A DNA stretch of 64,000 nucleotides from RHKX01 sp046330415 (GTDB lineage Bacteria > Actinomycetota > Thermoleophilia > Solirubrobacterales > 70-9). Under the pieces are notes generated by a model that was not told the DNA's origin, made no database searches, and saw only the letters and a program-made list of their open reading frames with translations. Positions 59,810 to 64,000 of the stretch are shown here, piece by piece (positions within the stretch are counted from its first letter, which is position 1; every line of letters starts with the position of its first letter). The stretch is taken from assembly GCA_046330415.1 (NCBI GenBank), contig JAXLSW010000009.1, positions 1 to 64,000 on the forward strand, written 5' to 3'. The position numbers and the translations under genes are program-made.

Positions 59810-60280
59810 ATGACCTTTCGCGGCCTACAAGAGCTCTCCCTCGATCCGAAGAACCGGGTCAACATCCCTGCGACCTACCGGCCGGCGTTCGCCAACGGGC
59901 TCGTGCTGCGGCCAAGCGTCGAGAACTGCATCGAGCTCTGGCCGGAGGATTCGGCCGAGGAGATGGAGGCCGCGACCCTCGGCGAGCTCAACCCCTTCAG
60001 CCGCGATTCGCGCCGGATGCAGCGCCGGATCTTCTCGATGTCGGTCAACGGAAAGCTCGATTCCGCGGGGCGCGTCCTGCTGAGCAAGGAGCTGATCGAG
60101 AGCGCCGGCCTCGAGGGCAAGTGCGTGGTCGCGGGCGCCGGCACTCACCTGGAGATCTGGAGCCCCGAGGAATGGGACTCGGAGTCGACGGAGAACGAGA
60201 AGAAGGCCGAAGAGCTTGCAGAGAGCCTCGCCGCCAAGCACGACGCCGCACGAGGCGCGGTGCCGGGGGGCGGTGCCTGA
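59810..60280 (+). CDS. mraZ: Transcriptional regulator MraZ
   Basis: This 156-residue protein holds the two AbrB-like halves of MraZ, with LSLDPKNRVNIPATYR and VNGKLDSAGRVLLSKELIE. MraZ is a DNA-binding repressor of the division and cell wall cluster that it heads. A charged C-terminal tail (SESTENEKKAEELAES) extends beyond the usual length. It ends 1 bp before the rsmH start. Confidence 0.93.
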   Translation: MTFRGLQELSLDPKNRVNIPATYRPAFANGLVLRPSVENCIELWPEDSAEEMEAATLGELNPFSRDSRRMQRRIFSMSVNGKLDSAGRVLLSKELIESAGLEGKCVVAGAGTHLEIWSPEEWDSESTENEKKAEELAESLAAKHDAARGAVPGGGA

Positions 60281-60281
60281 C

Positions 60282-61247
60282 ATGGTGACACTGAGCTACA
60301 TGCCCATCGAGCACGTCCCCGTCCTGGCCGCCGAGGTCATCCGCGACGCCGCCCCTCAACCCGGTGACACCGTCGTCGACTGCACGTTCGGCGGTGGCGG
60401 CCACTCCCGCCTGATCGCCGACCGGCTCGGGCCGGAGGGGACGTTGATCTGCATCGATCGGGATCCTGCCGCGCGCGAGCGCTTCGAGCAGATCGCCCAC
60501 GAGGCCCCCTGCGAGACCCGCTTCATCGGCAGCGACTTCGCCGACGCGCTCGCCGAGCTCGCCGCCGAGGGGGTGCACCCCGACGTGATCCTCTTCGACC
60601 TCGGCGTCTCCTCGATGCAGATCGACGCCTGGGAGCGCGGCTTCTCCTACTCCTTCGACGCGCCGCTCGACATGCGCATGGACCCCGACTCGGAGCTGAC
60701 CGCGGCCGAGGTCGTCAACGAGTGGCCGGAAAGCAGGATCGCCGAGATCCTCCGCAACTACTCCGACGAGCGCCACGCGCGTTCAATCGCCCGCGAGATC
60801 GTCGCCGCGCGCCCGCTCGAGACCACGTCCGAGCTCGTCGACGCGGTCCGCGCCGGGGTGCCGCCCAAGGTCCGCTTCGGGCGTGGCAACCCGGCCAAGC
60901 GCACGTTCCAGGCGATCCGGATCGCCGTCAACGAGGAGCTCGGCCAGCTCGACGCGGCGCTGCCGCAGGCGTGGGACCTGCTCGCGCCCGGTGGCCGCCT
61001 CGCAGCCATCTCCTTCCACTCCCTCGAGGATCGCCGCGTCAAGCGGTTCCTGGCCGAGCGCGCACGCGGATGCATTTGCCCGCCGGAGCTGCCCGTCTGC
61101 CAGTGCGGGCTCGAGCCGGAGGCCGAGCTGATCACCCGCAAGGGCGTCGCCCCCAGCGCGGGTGAGGTCGCGCAGAACCCGCGTGCAGCCTCGGCTCACC
61201 TCCGGGTGGCCCGCAAGCTCGACGGCACCGGCGAGGAGGAGATCTGA
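60282..61247 (+). CDS. rsmH: 16S rRNA (cytosine-N4) methyltransferase RsmH
   Basis: This 321-residue enzyme methylates C1402 of 16S rRNA using S-adenosylmethionine. It shows EHVPVLAAEVI, the SAM loop VDCTFGGGGHSRLI, DLGVSSMQIDAWERGFSY, and AISFHSLEDRRVKRF. ATG 60282 has a GGGGGG run upstream; ATG 60300 (MPIEHVPVL) is a possible alternative. The stop overlaps the next ATG as TGATG. Confidence 0.95.
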   Translation: MVTLSYMPIEHVPVLAAEVIRDAAPQPGDTVVDCTFGGGGHSRLIADRLGPEGTLICIDRDPAARERFEQIAHEAPCETRFIGSDFADALAELAAEGVHPDVILFDLGVSSMQIDAWERGFSYSFDAPLDMRMDPDSELTAAEVVNEWPESRIAEILRNYSDERHARSIAREIVAARPLETTSELVDAVRAGVPPKVRFGRGNPAKRTFQAIRIAVNEELGQLDAALPQAWDLLAPGGRLAAISFHSLEDRRVKRFLAERARGCICPPELPVCQCGLEPEAELITRKGVAPSAGEVAQNPRAASAHLRVARKLDGTGEEEI

Positions 61248-62044
61248 TGGGCGCGCCCGCGGTCAGCGCTCCTCGTCGCGCGGCGAAGCCGAAGCCGAAG
61301 CCTCGCGCCGCGGCCGCGAAGCCCCGCTCGCGCGCCGCCACCGCGCAGCCGAAGCCCCGCGCCACCGCCAGGCCCAAGGCACGTGCCGCGGCTCGGCCGG
61401 CCGCGCAGCCGCGCACCCGGACCGGATCGGGGGCGGTGGCGGGCGCCGGCAACGTCGTGATGCTGCCCGTCTCGGCGGTCAGCGGCATCGCCGACAGCGG
61501 CCTGGTCACGAGGATGACGCGAAGCCGGCTCTGGATCGGCGTTCTCGGTCTCCTGCTCGGCGGCATCGTCGCGATCAACGTGCTCGGGCTCGGTCTCAGC
61601 GCTTCATCGAGCACGACCGAGTCGCGGATCGACTCCCTGCAGAGCGACAACGGCGTGCTTCGCATGCGGGAGGCCAAGCGGCTCTCCACCGAGGAGATTC
61701 AGCAGAAGGCGGCGGCGCTCGGCCTCTTCGTTCCGGCTCCCGACGCCATCAAGTACCTGCGCTCCGGGGGCGACGACGCCGCCGTTGCCGCCAAGCGCCT
61801 CGCCGCCGGCGAGATCACCGCCGGGACCCCCGCCGCTGAGGACGGTGCGGTCGCCGATGCGGCGGACGATGTCGCGACCACAGTCGATCCGGCGGCGACC
61901 ACCACCACGGATCCCGCCGCCGCGGCGACGACTCCGTCGGAGCCGATCATCGACCCGAACACCGGCCAGCCCGCCGTCGATCCCGCGACGGGAGCCCCGA
62001 TCATCGCCGTCGATCCCGTGACCGGCGCCGCGATCACCGGATGA
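61247..62044 (+). CDS. ftsL: FtsL-like cell division protein with long disordered ends
   Basis: This 265-residue protein has a Lys/Pro/Ala/Arg-rich cytoplasmic head (about 1-60), a single membrane helix (WIGVLGLLLGGIVAINVLGL at about 101-120), and a short coiled-coil (ESRIDSLQSDNGVLRMREAK). The tail (about 175-265) is Ala/Thr/Asp/Pro-rich with repeats such as VDPATGAPI. Position between rsmH and ftsI and the helix plus coil match FtsL. The long tail is unusual. It overlaps ftsI by ATGA. Confidence 0.75.
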   Translation: MGAPAVSAPRRAAKPKPKPRAAAAKPRSRAATAQPKPRATARPKARAAARPAAQPRTRTGSGAVAGAGNVVMLPVSAVSGIADSGLVTRMTRSRLWIGVLGLLLGGIVAINVLGLGLSASSSTTESRIDSLQSDNGVLRMREAKRLSTEEIQQKAAALGLFVPAPDAIKYLRSGGDDAAVAAKRLAAGEITAGTPAAEDGAVADAADDVATTVDPAATTTTDPAAAATTPSEPIIDPNTGQPAVDPATGAPIIAVDPVTGAAITG

Positions 62045-63741
62045 GCCCGCGTCGCAGATCGCGGGACGGTGCGATCGCGATGAGGCTGATCGAGAGGCGA
62101 TCGGGGCTGCTCTTCGCCGCCTTCGCGCTCGCGTTCCTCGTCATCTTCGTGCGCGCGGCCTGGCTGCAGGCGGTCAAGGGCGGGGAGTTCAGCGCCGATG
62201 CCCGCAGCCAGCAGGTCGCCACCGCGACCATCCCCGGTATCCGTGGGTCGATCCTGGACCGCAACGGCAGCGCGCTCGCCGTCTCCGAGGAGGCGGCCAC
62301 CATCTACGCGACGCCGTATCAGGTCGTCGATCCGCCGAAGGCCGCCCACAAGCTCTCCGAGGTGCTGAACATCCCCGAGGACGAGCTGCTGAAGCATCTG
62401 ACGGCGCAGACGGGCTTCGAGTACCTCGCCAAGCAGGTCGACCTGGTCACCGCCAAGCGGGTGGAGAAGCTCGATCTCGACGGCATCGGCCAGCTTCCCG
62501 ACTCCCGCCGGGTGTACCCGCAGGGAAGCGACGGCGGGCGCATGATCGGCGCCATCGGCGACGAGGGGCAGGGTCTCTTCGGGATCGAGGCGAACGAGAA
62601 CGGCGTGCTCGCCGGCACCGACGGCGAGATCGCCGTCACCCGGGATGCGCTGGGCCAAGAGATCGCTCGCGACACCGTCACCGGCGCCGAGGCCGGCCAC
62701 GACGTGCGCCTGACCGTCGACAGCCGCATCCAGGCATACACGGAGAAGGTCCTCAAGGACGTGGGCGACACCTACGACCCCGAGGGTGCGACAGCGGTCG
62801 TCATGAACCCGCAGAACGGGGACGTCCTGGCGATGGCGAGCTGGCCGCCGATCGACCCCTCCGACCTCAGCGACGCCACCGCGGAGCAGACGGTCAACAT
62901 GCCGACGGGCTACACCTACGAGCCGGGCTCGACGTTCAAGGCCTTCACCGTCGCCGGCGCGCTCGAGGACGGGACGGTGAAGCCGAACACGACCTTCGAC
63001 GTCGGCCCATCCATCCAGGTCGCCGACCGGACGATCGAGGAGGCGCACGAGGGCCTCGGCTACCGCACCCTGAGCACCGCCGACATCCTCGCTCAGTCCT
63101 CGAACGTGGGAGCGGTGAAGATCGGCCTCGAGGTCGGTGCCAAGCGCTTCAGCGAGTGGGTGGACAAGTTCGGCTTCGGCCACCCGACCGGGATCCAGTA
63201 CTCGCCCGACGAGCAGGGGATCGTGCCTCCCTACTCGGACTACTCGGGCTCATCGATCGGCAACCTGCCAATCGGCCAGGGCCTCTCGGTGACCCCGATG
63301 CAGATGATGGAGGGCTACGCGGCGATCGCCAACGGCGGCATCCTGCGACCGCCGCGGCTGCTCGAGTCGGTCGACGGGCAGCCCGTGGAGGAGCCCGACG
63401 GCCACCGCGTGATCAGCGAGCAGACCTCCTCGGAGCTGCGCAAGATGCTCGAGGGCGTGCTGGGCCCGTTCGGCACCGCGCCCGAAGTCGAGGTGCCCGG
63501 CTACGTGCTCGCGGGCAAGACCGGTACCGCGCAGAAGGTCATCGACGGCACCTACTCCGACACCCAGTTCGTCGCTTCGTTCGTCGGGTTCGCTCCCGCC
63601 GACGACCCGAAGCTCCTCGTCTCGGTGATCGTCGACGACCCCAAGGGCGGCGACTACTACGGCGGCACGGTGGCCGCCCCGGCCTTCGGTGAGATCGCCA
63701 GCTTCGCGCTTCCCTACCTGGGGATCGCGCCGAGCGGCTGA
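62041..63741 (+). CDS. ftsI: Peptidoglycan transpeptidase FtsI (PBP3 class B)
   Basis: This 566-residue septal transpeptidase has one N-terminal membrane helix (LLFAAFALAFLVIFVRAAWL), the dimerisation region PGIRGSILDRNGSALAVS and a transpeptidase domain. The active-site motifs are S297-T-F-K, S353-S-N and K493-T-G. It crosslinks peptidoglycan at the septum. It overlaps the ftsL-like gene by 4 bases. Confidence 0.95.
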   Translation: MSPRRRSRDGAIAMRLIERRSGLLFAAFALAFLVIFVRAAWLQAVKGGEFSADARSQQVATATIPGIRGSILDRNGSALAVSEEAATIYATPYQVVDPPKAAHKLSEVLNIPEDELLKHLTAQTGFEYLAKQVDLVTAKRVEKLDLDGIGQLPDSRRVYPQGSDGGRMIGAIGDEGQGLFGIEANENGVLAGTDGEIAVTRDALGQEIARDTVTGAEAGHDVRLTVDSRIQAYTEKVLKDVGDTYDPEGATAVVMNPQNGDVLAMASWPPIDPSDLSDATAEQTVNMPTGYTYEPGSTFKAFTVAGALEDGTVKPNTTFDVGPSIQVADRTIEEAHEGLGYRTLSTADILAQSSNVGAVKIGLEVGAKRFSEWVDKFGFGHPTGIQYSPDEQGIVPPYSDYSGSSIGNLPIGQGLSVTPMQMMEGYAAIANGGILRPPRLLESVDGQPVEEPDGHRVISEQTSSELRKMLEGVLGPFGTAPEVEVPGYVLAGKTGTAQKVIDGTYSDTQFVASFVGFAPADDPKLLVSVIVDDPKGGDYYGGTVAAPAFGEIASFALPYLGIAPSG

Positions 63742-63771
63742 CGCTGACGGGGAAGCCGCCACCCGCGAACC

Positions 63772-63777
63772 TAGAAT
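63772..63777 (+). promoter_or_regulatory. Probable -10 element before murE
   Basis: TAGAAT lies 8 bases before the murE ATG at 63786. It suggests an additional, leaderless transcript for murE within the cluster. No clear -35 is seen at 17 bases. Confidence 0.4.
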
Positions 63778-63785
63778 CGCGGGCG

Positions 63786-64000
63786 ATGAGGCTCGACCAG
63801 CTCCTCGGCGGCGGCCTGCCCGCGCGCCTGCACCGCGGCGACGGCTCGACGGAGATCACCGATCTCGCCTTCGACAGCTCTCGCGTCGAGCCGGGGACGC
63901 TGTTCTTCTGCGTGCGCGGGATGACCTCCGACGGCCATCGCTTCGCGCCCGACGCGGTCGCCGCGGGCGCCGCGGCGCTGGTCGTCGACCATGAGCTCGG
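63786..64000 (+). CDS. murE: UDP-MurNAc-tripeptide synthetase MurE, N-terminal fragment
   Basis: The first 71 residues of a Mur ligase are present and the gene runs off the window end. The segments ITDLAFDSSRVEPGTLFFCV and DGHRFAPDAVAAGAAALVVD match the N-terminal domain of MurE, which adds the third amino acid to the peptidoglycan stem peptide. The gene order ftsI-murE supports the call. Confidence 0.88.
   Translation, partial: MRLDQLLGGGLPARLHRGDGSTEITDLAFDSSRVEPGTLFFCVRGMTSDGHRFAPDAVAAGAAALVVDHEL

Noticed and set aside
1..64000. CRISPR arrays, insertion sequences, prophage or integrase genes
   Set aside because: No regularly spaced repeats, transposase motifs or phage structural genes were seen.

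Overview
This 64 kb window has very high GC and looks like a chromosomal segment of an actinobacterium of the Thermoleophilia/Solirubrobacterales type. That placement is inferred from base composition, many GTG/TTG starts, 4-base GTGA/ATGA gene overlaps, TetR and secreted-protein expansions, and an mraZ-rsmH-ftsL-ftsI-murE division cluster. No insertion sequence, prophage, CRISPR array or rRNA operon was recognised.

Layout. 1-10 kb: an aldehyde dehydrogenase/GMC oxidoreductase fusion, a TetR-MMPL exporter pair, an SDR epimerase, a small conserved protein and a frameshifted Na+/H+ antiporter. 10-24 kb: a GH31 glycosidase with an in-frame amber codon, an amidohydrolase, a TetR/zinc-finger pair, a secreted FG-GAP and calcium-repeat protein pair behind a near-perfect 28-bp palindrome, an alpha/beta hydrolase, and a divergent aldehyde dehydrogenase/GAF-regulator pair. 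24-34 kb: tRNA-Glu, a secreted beta-helix protein, a PucR/Baeyer-Villiger monooxygenase pair, a TetR, a secreted ASPIC/UnbV protein, a glutamine amidotransferase and a patatin. 34-39 kb: an HTH-LAGLIDADG gene directly 3' of tRNA-Leu, then a zinc uptake cluster (two permeases, ATPase, zur, znuA) with tandem operator-like repeats. 39-41.7 kb: a second GH31 enzyme and a cyclic-nucleotide-binding protein.

41.7-48.4 kb is the most interesting part. A cobalamin riboswitch precedes two exported DUF4430-type proteins, EcfT, a fused double EcfA ATPase, and an ECF S-component fused to an extracellular terpenoid-cyclase-like alpha/alpha domain with a C-terminal membrane anchor. DUF4430 resembles the beta domain, and the alpha/alpha barrel the alpha domain, of mammalian intrinsic factor and transcobalamin. 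The locus therefore reads as a split intrinsic-factor-like B12 capture module built onto an ECF transporter.

48.4-64 kb: glpD, a divergent Rho whose Walker A lysine is arginine, an NfeD-like protein, DUF192, a two-component pair, a tad/Flp pilus set (cpaB, cpaF, tadB, tadC) with a macro-domain gene on the opposite strand, then the division cluster, whose promoter overlaps three 10-bp-spaced MraZ repeats and whose last gene, murE, is cut by the window end.

Two themes recur. Several genes carry a TAgnnT-like hexamer 6-10 bases before the start codon, suggesting leaderless transcription; the same hexamer lies 10-11 bases before both tRNAs. At least five genes show frame disruptions (MMPL N-terminus, antiporter, first GH31, FG-GAP protein, first DUF4430 protein). 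Sequencing error is the simplest explanation for most, but real mutation cannot be excluded from this sequence.
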